Shown here one piece after another: positions 39,801 through 51,800 of a stretch of 64,000 nucleotides of DNA; the stretch's first letter is position 1, and the number at the start of each line of letters is the position of its first letter. Source of the stretch: Paratinospora sagittata (taxonomy: Eukaryota; Streptophyta; Magnoliopsida; Ranunculales; Menispermaceae); assembly GCA_035771175.1 (NCBI GenBank), contig CM069593.1, positions 22,185,956 through 22,249,955 on the forward strand, in the 5' to 3' direction. Made by a program: the position numbers and the translations under genes. Under the pieces are notes generated by a model, which saw nothing but the letters and a program-made list of their open reading frames with translations, ran no database searches and was not told where the DNA came from.

Positions 39801-42800
39801 GGTTTGATTACACATAGTTTACGAATTACAAGTTCATTTTTGGTTTAATCTTATACTGCTTCTTGTTTTAATGATTCTCTATTTTATATCCAACATATGA
39901 AATTTCATAAACTTTATTCTTTAAGAATATCTTCTAACAAAAGTTGAAGTTAATATTGATTTTTCTTTTTTTACTTTGTGTTCGAAAGGTAAAAATTACT
40001 AAGGGATTTTTTGAATTTTTCAAATTATTTTGATATTCTACCGAACTTCAATGATTTTTTTGCAACAATTCAATTATATTTAATTTGTAATTTGATGACT
40101 GGAATAAAGTTCAATTAAGTCATAGAATTTTGTTTAATGGTCATTGTGTGTTTTCCGGAACACGTCAATAAGCTAGGCTCGTGCTATGAATTGTTTCATG
40201 CCATAAATAATCCTAGACATTCCTGCACACCATTGGACAGATCCACACCTTTTACAACAAATAGCATATAATATCTAGGAGCAGAAGCAATTAGCTTCAC
40301 ATCCATCCGAATGTATCATTTCTAACACATTTGTGGGTAAACTCTCCGACATTAGGCATACTGACATGTATCAAACAAATAAGCCAAAAAGAAAAAAGAA
40401 CTACAATCATACTAGTTTAGGGCACTCAGATTTGCATGGCACTAGAAGAGAAAAACACTTACTTCCATTCAAGCAAAGAAAACATTTAAGCTTTATAGTG
40501 GTCAAATGCATTTGAAGCAGAAACTTGAGAAGTAGATAAGAGAATGGAAGGGCATGCCCACATGGTCCAGCCATTGTAAGGGAGAAGAAAGGGTCGATGT
40601 ACTAAGCCTTGCCCCCGCATTGCGAAAGACTATTTCAGATTCGGAGTATGTAAGAGAGTGCGAGACATGTATAACGCAGTAATGACATTAGGAAAAGACA
40701 GGAAATGAAATGCACAAATAGAAAAAAGAACATGCCCCACAAGTGCAAGAGAGATATAGCAACTGACAAGAAGAGGGCCCAACCTCACAAATTAAGCATA
40801 CCATGGCTGAAGTAACCAAAGATTAAATAACTAGGGACTTAACAATGTACCTCCATCTAGTGGCGGAGGAGGAAAATCTTTCAAAACCTTCTCTATATGT
40901 GTTGAGCTATCATGACTAACAATACGAGCTACAAGACCCTCCAATATTTCACCTTGCACGTTTATGTGATCTTTTGACCCTGCAATAGATTTAAATGCCA
41001 CATTATAACTTAGAAAGACTTATGAAGTATAATTCACCAAAGCACCATTGACAGGGTTGATACCATAACCATTAATCCCAAATGTGAAGGACAAGAAGAA
41101 AAGGATTTTAAGTAAAGGTTTGGAGTGCTTAGGATATAAAAGGAAAAAATGGCATGTCTAGGAAAAGTTAATGTCTAGAACATAAATGCTAATGCCCCTA
41201 AAAAAAACAGAACATAAATGCTAACTTTTGAAACAGACAGAACTTAAAATCTACCTGGTACAGATATATCTGCAACTTCATCAAGAGCTTTACATACAGT
41301 TGTCGCAGTTCCTTCCTCACATAAAGCATCATAAGCGGCAAAAAAGGAAGTAACAGATTTCCTTCAAACAGAGAGAGATGTCAGAAAAATAAATAAATAA
41401 ATGGTCTAATTGTTTCAGAAGTCGTAACCAATCTTATAACATTGAATTTAATATGATGGTATTTGAGGGTGAGGAGAGTTTGAGTGTGGGAGAACTCTCG
41501 TTTATTAGCATCTTTTTGAGTTGCAAATAGCAGGTTGTCTAGGGTTTATACACTTAATGATTGGGTAAGACTGTAAGAGGTTGGGAAAATCTTGTATAGC
41601 TTTAAGCGATTAAGGGGGATATCTTATCTTCCTTTGTCACCTATTGTAACCATTTATTTTATTTATATATATTCTCTAGTTTCTATTAAATAACTTAGTA
41701 GGAATGAAAGCCAACAAGAAACACAGTTTTTAGAATAATACAAGTAGCATCTTTTAGCTTAGCAGAAATTTTATCACGAATTCCACCAGTTTCAGTGTAT
41801 GCTCCACACTGACTTTTTTTCAAAACAGTAATTGATAAATGAAATGATATAAATATGAAATGCAAATGTAAATCAACACCTTATTGTTTCTCCTCAGAAG
41901 TGAAATACAGATCTCCAAGAGTCTATGAATTTAGATGGAAAGAATAAGTGTTTGTTTTACCCATTTTACAGACAATTATGTCTAGAACAAGTACCAGGCC
42001 ATTCTTGGGTATATGGTTTACATATTACTTCAAATGCCACCTCATTTGCAATTGTCTAATTGGAAACACTCTTCTGCAATGTGCAACGAAAATAACAAAC
42101 ATTCCATTTGACCATCTGAACAAGACACACTTGAGACATCATAAGTTAAAATGCATATTGTCAAATAAAATGGAAGTCCTGGCCATAATGCATAACCCGG
42201 TATTCCAGCCAAAGTGATGTAGAACATTTTGCTCTTGATTTCATGAAGAAGCACGAGAGGAGGAAGACTGAGTGAAGAATATTTGAGTAAGTCAGCCCAA
42301 CTTTGATCGAGTAAACTTAATCTAAGAATTAGTCAACCAAGTTCAGATTTCAATTCCGAACTTAAATTTCTAGGTCAAATGACTTGAATCTAAATAATGT
42401 CTAGATACATCCTCAAATTGAACTTATGGTTTATTTCTATTTTGAGATAAGTTTCCATATTGAATAGGTTTCTTCAAACATACTTTAAGAAACTACTATT
42501 ACCAGGAATATGACTTAGGAGTCTAGATTTCAAAGTTGACGTTCGTTCTTTGAGTTTTCTTTATGAAGTTCCCCATATAAACTTCAAAAATTGGCATTGG
42601 TATCACTCTAATCAACCAAAAAGGAAAGAAAGAAAAACAATCATTTAATTCCTAGAGAAGATTTCTTTTCCTCTTTATTTTCTTCCTGGGTCTTTCCGAT
42701 TATGAGATCTACTTTTTTTTATGCTTCTGCTATGTTACAGATTCTAATGTTAACAATATGAACAACCATGACCAAGTGTAGCAACATTAGTTAAAGAACT

Positions 42801-45800
42801 ACAAATTTGCACATCAAATGATATTCTCACAAAAGATAGTTATCTTCAATGCTTCATGAATCGGATGTTAGTAAGACTGGCTATCATTCGACGTTCACCT
42901 TGTTGAGAACAACCAAACATGATTTGTTGGTAGGCGCCATCTCCTACAAAACGCAATTATATCAGGAGTGGCGTAGAACTTTGGTTTTCCATTTCCCAGC
43001 TCTGAGACTGCGGTCACTACAACTGCCAAGAAGCGAAAATAGTTAGTATGTGGCCATGGTTTAACAGTGAATCTGTGAAAATTAAGTCAACTTTTTATAA
43101 AGCATAGAACAGCTGCAGAAGCATTCATCAAGAGAATAGTGGCATAGAATCATCATAAGGAACAATGTGCATAACAAACAAGAAAAGAAAGAAGCTTTCT
43201 TCAAAATAAATGAATAACAACACTAAATGAAATACCTTTTAGAAACATGATCACGAGATCCTAGCTTCTATAATAAAGTTTTTTATGTAGAACATACAAT
43301 AATGTTTAAAAAGGTTCTAAATTTAATTTTTTGTTTCTTTCCATTTTTTAGGCAAGCTTACTTCTTTAGCGATGCTTCTATTTAGTAGAATTCTAATTTC
43401 TTATTTTATTTGTAGATCTAGATGGTTTCTAATTTGTTTTTCACAGTAATCTCAATATTTATGTCCCAAGTAAATAGCTTATCAACTCGTAAGCGTTTGG
43501 CGAACGAACTCGAAAGAAGAAGAACAGATCTGTAGTCCCAACAACACTTAAGGTCGTGTTCTCATTCTCTTCCTCAAGCTAGAAGAAATGGAGACTTTCC
43601 TATTCACCTCTGAATCCGTGAATGAGGATCACCCTGACAAGCTGTGCGACCAGATCTCCGACACAGACCTTGATGCCTGCCTCGAACAGGACCCTGACAA
43701 CAAGGTTGCCAGCGAGACCTGCACCAAGACCAACATGGTCATGGTTTTCGGAGAGATCACAACCAAGGCCAATATCGATTACGAAAAGATAGTTTGTGAC
43801 ACCTGCCGTTCAATTGGATTCGTTTCCGATGATGTCGGTCTCGATGCTGACACCTGCAAAGTTCTTGTCAACATTGAGCAACAACGCCTGGATATTGCCC
43901 AAGGTGTCCACGACCACCTTACCAAGCGCCCTAAGGAGATCGGTGATGGTGACCAGGGACACATGTTTGGCTACGCCACCGACGAGACCCCTGAGTTGAT
44001 GCCTCTTAGCCATGCCCTTGCCACTAAGCTCAGTGCCCCCCTTACCAAGGTTCGCAAGAATGGCACCTGCGCGTGGTTGAGACCCGATGGCAAGACCAAA
44101 GTCACCGTTGAGTACCAAAATGGCAATGGTGCCATGGTCCCCATTCGTGTCCACACCGTCCTCATCTCCACTCAACATGATGAGACTATGACCAACGATG
44201 AGATTCTCACTGACCTCAAGGAGCATGTCGGAGTTGGATAGAAAAGAGGGGGGTCCAGAGTGGAATGATGTTGTGGCTCGTGAAAGGTCCATTGCCAAGG
44301 CTGAGTTATGGAAGTTATGTGTGAATGAGGATAGAGCAGCGATCCTTAAATCCAGGGTTAGGTGGTTTAAGGTTGGGGATGCTAATTCGAAATTCTTCTA
44401 TCAGATTATGAGTGGTAGAAGGGATATCAATATCATCTCTAGGTTGGAGAGGGATGATGGGACTGTCTTAGAGGAGGAAGAAGAGATTGTGTCAGAAATT
44501 ATTGATTACTTTCGAGGTATTTATTCAAGAGATGGGAACCGTGTTTGGAGGGTTGATGGAATTGAATGGTGCCCAATTAGGGAGGCAAACAATCATGAGA
44601 TTGAAAAGCCTTTTGATGAGGAGGAGGTAAGACAGGTTGTGTTTGAATGTGAAGCTACCAAGGTTCCAGGGCCTACTGGTATGACCATGTGCTTCTTCCA
44701 AAATTGTTGCGATGTAATCAAGGGTGATCTCATGAAGGTGATGGTGGAGTTTTTTGACAACGGGATCGTTAATGGTTGCACCAACGAAACATACATTTGC
44801 CTAATCCCTAAAAAGACCGTGTCCAAAAGGGTCGTTGATTTTAGGCCTATTAGCCTCGCTACATGTCTTTATAAGATTATTGCAAAGGTGTTGGCAAATA
44901 GGGTGAAGGGTGTTTTACAGAATACGATCTATGAGAATCAAATGGCCTTTGTACAAGGCCGTCAAATTGTAGATGTTGCGCTTGTTGCAAATGAATTGGT
45001 GGAGGACTACAGATCTAGGAGAAAAGAGGGGGTTGTATTGAAGCTTGATTTTGCCAAAGCTTACGGCATGGTCAATTGGGATTTTCTTGATTATGTTTTT
45101 AAAAATGAAGGGGTTTGGTTCGAGATGGAGGATGTGGATGTGGGGATGCTTGCGCTCAGTATCTTATTCAGTATTTGTTAATGGTCGTTCGAGGGACAAG
45201 ATTGTGGGGGAGAGGGGACTCAGGCAGGGTGATTCGCTTTCTCCCTTTCTGTTTACTATAGTTGTGGATGTGTTGGGGAGAATCTTGGATAAGGCAAAGG
45301 AGGCAAGTATGGTTTCAGGCTTTCGGGTTGGCCAAGAGAATGTGGAGGTTACTCATCTCCAGTTTGCTGACAATCCATTGATATTCCTAGAGGGGAGCGA
45401 AGGTTGTATTGCTAATGCATCTATGGTTGTGAAATGCTTTTGTTGGTTATCAGGGTTGGTTATTAACATGGCTAAGAGTCAGTTAGCGAGCATACATGTC
45501 TCTCAAGAATGGATGGGGGAAATGGCAGATCTACTCGGATGCACTACTTGCTCTTGGCCTATGAAATACTTGGGTATGCCCTTGGGGGGTAATCCATCCA
45601 AGACGGATTTTTGGGAACCTGCTGTTTCCAAGGTATCGAGAAGACTTGATGGATGGAAAAGAAGTTTCTTATCCAAAGGAGGAAGGCTTACACTAATCAA
45701 AGTCAATGTTGGATGCCCTACCAACTTACTACTTATTTGTTTTCCGGATTCCAGTGAAGGTGGCGGATCAAATAGAGAAGTTAATGAGGGACTTCCTGTG

Positions 45801-48800
45801 GGGGAATGATGATAGGTTAATGGGATCTCATCTAGTGTCTTGGAGCATTGTGCAGAGGAAGACTAAACAAGGAGGTTTGGGCATTGGAGATGTGATTAAC
45901 AGAAATAAAGCTTTGGTTAGAAAATGGCTATGGCGATTTTCGAGGGCGAAGAATTTTTTGTGGAGGAAGGTCATTTGTAGTGGGCATGGGCTACGAGATA
46001 ATTTGAGTGATGTTGGGTTTGCCAATAGAGCCACCCTTAGGAACCCTTGGAAATATATCTCATTAGTTTATCCTCTACTTTTACCCTTGGTTAGACTCAA
46101 ACTTGGAAAAGGTGACTCAATTTGTTTCTGGGAGGATATTCGGTGTGGGAATGACACCTTCCAAACACTTTTCCCTAACATTTATTGTTGATCTGTATCC
46201 CATAATAATAAACCTATTATTGACTTTGTGAGGATTTTGGAAGAATCCTCACTGTCGTGGGATTTCCATCTAGGTAGGCATATCTCCCCTAGAGAGGAAA
46301 GGGATGTGTTGTCTTCATGGTTCGAAAATTCTCCAAAATTCGGTGAACTTCTACGAATTATTTCTCTTTTTTTACCATCGAAGTGCGAAGTGGATGTAAA
46401 ATAAAAAATGCAAAAATTCGCCAAAGTAATTCGATAAAATTCAACAAAATTCGATAAACTTCAATAAAATTTCTATTTTTCAATTCAAAAATGCAAAAAT
46501 TCGACAAAATTCGATAAAATTCAACAAAGTTCGATGAAATTCGACAAAGAAGTAAAAAAATGTTATTTCATTAATAAAAACAAAAAAAAATATAAATAAT
46601 TATGTATTATTTTCAACTTCATCAACCAACATAGCAATATAAATTTTAAAAAATAATTTAATAAGCTAACAAATTATGTAGTTTATGGGATATGCTTTAC
46701 CAAAAAGAGAAGAAAAGAAGCAAAAAAATAAATAAATAAAGTTGAAAAAGGATAAAAACTTAAAAATAAATTAAAAAAGTTCCTAAAGCCATATTCTTTT
46801 AGTTAACTCTTATAAAACAAAATTAAAAAATAATACATTTAAATAATAAATTAAGCATGGTGGGATTCAAACTAGCAAAGTATATAGTTGAGAAGCAAGC
46901 CACCAAAAAACTAAATATCAAAACAAAGAAAATAAATTAAGTCCAAAAGCCACCATTTCAAATTCATCAACCCACTTAATAAGATTGATTTTGTTAGGTC
47001 ACTTATTAGTATTTTTATGAATTAAAAGTGTTTATTTATATTAGTTTTTTAGCTTATACTATAATAAATCTATATATTTAAGCATATATAAAAAAATTCT
47101 CTAAACTTCTCTAATTAGGAATTTTTTACAAAAATTCTCCATGTCAAATTAAAGTTTTCCAAATTAATTCCAATTTTCAAGTGACCGAAGTCAAGTTAAA
47201 ATTGAATTTTCGATCCTTGGATGTGCGTTAAACAATGTTAATGTAAAAATACATGTTTCAACCGATTATATTTATACTTTTATATGTGAAAAATATCTAT
47301 TTATGTTTGTTTTCATCATTTCTAATAGTAATTATGCATATTTTAACATCTATATAGAAATTCTTTAAACTTCTCCAAGTTGGCGAATTTTTACAATAAT
47401 TCTCCAAGACGTCTCGAACTTCCCTGAATTAATTCCGATTTTTAAAGGTCGAAGTGTCGGGCGAAATCGAAGTTTCAAACCTTGGTTGTCTTTAGTTAGT
47501 TTACTTGAGGGATGTCATTTGTCTAAGGAAGATGATAGGGTTACTTGGCCATGGGAATCTTCAGGAACCTTCACCATCAAGTCATTCCATGCATCTATTC
47601 TGAATGTGCCAAATATTCCTCCTTTCAATTATCATAATTTTATTTGGAAACCACTGGTGTCATCAAAGGTTAAATTCTTTGGGTGGGTTGCTTCTCTTGG
47701 GAAGATGAACACGGGTGATATGTTGCAAAAGAGAATTCCTTATATGTACTTATCCCCATAATGGTGTTACCTCTGCAGACAGGAACTGGAGTCTGTGGAA
47801 CATGTGTGTTGGTGTTGTAGGTTTGGAGTAGATGGTGTTACCGTTTTTCGGTTATGAATGAAGTGGATATGGAGGATGAAAATATAAACATATTCCCTTT
47901 CATGAATAGTGTTCCGGCCCAGTGGAAAGAACACTGGAAGGTGGTTTGTCTGGTAGTGTTGTGGTCTTTATGGAAGGAACGTAATAAACGCGTGTTTCAT
48001 GACGAGATGTGTTTGGCAGTTAAAGTGTGGGAGAACTCTCGCCTTTTAGCTTCCTTTTGGGTGGTCAATAATAGCTTGTCTAAAGAATAAAGGCTAAGCA
48101 CTAGGGGATTGGATTAGAGGGGGGGACAATTTTGTATCGGATTAAGGTTTGGTCGTGTCGACGTATTGTCCCTGGTGTACAGTTTTGTATTTCTTTTTTA
48201 TCCATGTATATATATATATATATACTATCTATTAGTTTCTTTTTAAAAAAAAAAAAGTAAATAGCTTATCAATTAGGACTTGTCTATCAATTAAATATTT
48301 ATGTTGACAATTGGTGAAGTATTTTTATTAATAGAACATGAATGTAGCTTAAGTCATCTGGATATTCCATTCTGGTCACATTTTAGTCTCCTACCATGGA
48401 AAGAATGTTGTTTTCCCAAACGTAATTTGTTGAACAAAGTTTCTTTTAAGGCCTAACAACCTAGAAATACATGTTTGGTGGCATCTATGGATATTTAATG
48501 CATATTGTAGCACCTCAACTGGTTCTCAAACACTATGTAACAATTAAGAGTTCCCATTAACCATCCACAAACTAATTCCGCCAGTCCAGTAAAGTTTAAT
48601 TTAGAGTAGTCGTCTCAATTAATTGGTTTATTCATATTGTCTTCAACTCTTGTTAGACAAATTGTAGAATACATGCATATAGACTATACCCTCATGAGTC
48701 CAATTGCCATAGATGTAATGATATTTACTTTAGGAAGTCTTCACACAACTTCCCATGGTTGATCATGTGTAATGTCAACTATCACCACAAGTCTAATGCA

Positions 48801-51800
48801 ACTAACTAAAACTTAAATTGGACTCCAAAGGAACTCTCAACGAATGAAAGAAGTTTTTATACTCGTTACAATCCTAAGAAATTTTAAAATATATGATGAA
48901 ACATGATACTTTGCATGAGATACACGAGCCACATGCCATTGCCTCATTGGACCTCCAATCCTTGGCCACTGATGAAACCAAAGTGAAAGTGAAAGTGAAA
49001 GTGATGCAGGGACGCATGAAACACATACATAACGTGTTTAGCATGTCTTTTATTTTTATTATGTTTTCTATTTTCGTTTCATGTCTTTGTTAGTGGGCCC
49101 ACGTTAGGTGGTTTAAGCCCACGTAGTAAAGTAGTTGGAAGTGGCGTCAATTTAGAATTTTATTTGGTAGTTTGTTATAAATAAGGCTTTTTGCCATTAG
49201 GAGAGGGGCTATGATATTTTTTTAAAGAATTCGAATCAATAGATTTATTTTGGTTATCTTTGTATATTTTCATTCTTGCTTTCGCTACGAATCTACATCA
49301 AATTGGTATCAGAGACAGGTTGATCTTGCTTTTTTCGACAATGGCACCAAAGAAGAGAAGAAGACCCGCAATCAATCCTTGGGTCGATCGACTGGAAGAA
49401 TTGAGCACCAATACTACCAAAATTGTGAATCAACTAACAGAAGTTTCGCACTTGACGTTGTCGCAACAACAATGTCACGAATCAATCGTTGTCTAAGATA
49501 GGGAGAAGGCCGCAGGTTCTCACAGCAAACGCGCAGTCTCACTCCATGATTCGAAGCAGGGGTCCAAATCCGACCAATCTTATACGATTAATTTGGATCG
49601 TAGGGATCGTTGCCATCGCAGGCGCTTGCCTGCACCACAACCTCGATGTAAGGTTCATTCCACACCGACAGACCTAGATGAATGGGTCTGAACTGGGTTG
49701 CGATATAATCGTCGCGATGACCTAGGCGCACCAGTTTGGCATCGAAATATAGCCTACAGCGAAGATTATGAATGTGATCCTTCACCAGATTTTGTACATC
49801 ATCTGAGATTGCAGAAGCGAGTACGAGATGGCCATCCAGGGCGCCGAGAGCCTCGTTTTCACCATCGAAATACGGCTTATAGCGAAGATTATGAATGTGA
49901 GTTCGATCCGCATTACGCGAGGAATGACCTACAGTATACCCCGATTTCTAGTCCCTCCCCTCCCAAGCGTCAGAACGCCAACACAAGGCAAAGGCATGTT
50001 CAGAATTATGCACGTAACATTGATCTTAATCGTTTTCTGTGCATCCTAGAGAAGAATCAATATGGAGATATCAAGATTGATGTTCCCGAGTTTGATGGCA
50101 AACTGCACCCTGATCGCTTTTTTGATTGGCTGAACAAAATTGAAAAGGTTTTTTATTACAAGAACCTAAAGGACCCTAAGTGTGTGAAGCTCATAGCTAC
50201 CAAGTTATCAGGCTATGCTCTAGTGTGGTGGGATGAATTGCAACAAAGTCATCTTCTCAGTGAGCAAGAGAAGATCGCCACATGGGACAAGATGCAATGA
50301 GAACTAAAACAAGAGTTTATTCCTCTAGATTATGAGAGAGATCTTTTTATGAGATTGCACAACTTGAAGCAGCGCCTTCAGAGTGTGACTGAGTATAAAG
50401 TGGAATTTCGTTTGCTTGTCACCAGGGTTGAGTTAGTTGAGACAGTCAAACAAAGAATTGGGAGATATTTGAATGGTCTGCGACGGTCCATCCAACAAGA
50501 TCTAGCTTTCAAGGAGATTCATGACATGTCAGAAGCTATAAAATATGCCTTGAAAGCTGAGGAATTACAAAAACAGAAGACTGGGGCCTCTTCTAGTGCA
50601 CCTTCCCCTGCAGTAGTCAAACCTTCGATCCCTGAAGGTGTCAGGTTAACTTGTTTTGAGTGCAACCAACCAGGTCACCGTGCGAGTGAGTGTCCCAAGA
50701 AGAAGCGTGTTGCTTTGGCTCACGATGGTGAGATGGAGGAACCTGAACCCCAAATTGTTGATGATGATTTGGGTGTTGCTTTATATGCTAAGTCAGGTGC
50801 TCCGGCATTGATTGTGAGACGTTCTCTCATCTCACCCGTTTCCCCACATGATCCTAATGCATGGCTTCGTCATAATATTTTTCGCACTCGGTGTAAGTCG
50901 TAGGGTCGGCTATGCAATGTGATCATTGATAGTTGTTCCAGTGAGAACATTGTTTCTACAAATATGGTGGAGAAGTTGAAGTTGAAGGATGAAAGCCCAT
51001 CCAAATCCCTTTAAAATCCAATGGCTCTAAAAGGGAAATGAAGTCAAGGTTGACAAACGATGGTTATTTCCTTTCACCATCGGTAAATATACAAATGAAG
51101 TTTGGTGCTCAGTAGCTCCTATGGACATTTGTCACTTACTACTGGATCGCCCGTGGCAACATGACAGGAAGTGCAACCATGATGGCGAGTGCAACACTTA
51201 TACCTTCATGTTTAAGGGGGAGCGAGTTACACTGTTTCCTTTGCGGCCATCTAGCACCCCGCCTACACCACCGTCACTTCCTTCGAAATCAAGCTTCCTT
51301 GCCACCAGTTGTGATTCTAGTATGGTTTTAGCAGTCATTGATTCATTTGTTGCTTCACCTACTGTTGTCCCACATGTTTTGCAGTCATTATTAGATTCAT
51401 TCTCTGATGTTTGTGATGAGCCGACTGATGTTGGACTTCCCCCACTACGGGACGTTCAGCATGCTATAGACTTTGTTCCAGGCGCTTCTCTTCCAAACTT
51501 GCCACATTATCGCATGTCTCCCACTGAACATGTCTCCATGCTATAGAAAAGTTACAGAGCTATTGGGCAAAGGGCTAATTCGAGAGAGCGTGTCTCCATG
51601 TGCAATCCCGGCATTGTTCACTCCCAAGAAAGATTGCAGTTGGCGCATGTGCGTAGATAGTCGAGCGATCAACAAGATAACGGTGAAGTACAGTTTTCCT
51701 ATTCCGAGGTTGGAGGACATGATTGATTCTTTACACGAAGCGAAAATCTTCTCCAAGCTCAATTTGCACAGTGGCTACCATCAGATACGCATGCGACCAG

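Larger units (their letters stand above)
43486..48254 (+). mobile_element. Chimeric retrocopy: SAM synthetase 5' half fused to LINE 3' part
   Basis: One insertion is bounded by an 18-bp duplication, aagtaaatagcttatcaa, at 43468-43485 and 48255-48272, with a poly(A) tract just before the second copy (from 48245). Inside are a SAM synthetase 5' leader and 214 codons (43486-44229), then LINE ORF2 from 44230 to the LINE 3' end. No duplication lies at the internal join, so both parts entered together. This is the expected product when the LINE reverse transcriptase switches from its own RNA to a cellular mRNA and copies it to its 5' end. The unit lies antisense in RNL intron 6. A 1.2-kb hAT-like element was inserted later at 46316-47484. 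Confidence 0.92.

Noticed and set aside
43588..44241. A functional SAM synthetase gene
   Set aside because: It holds only the first half of the enzyme, ends in LINE sequence and lies within a retrotransposed unit.
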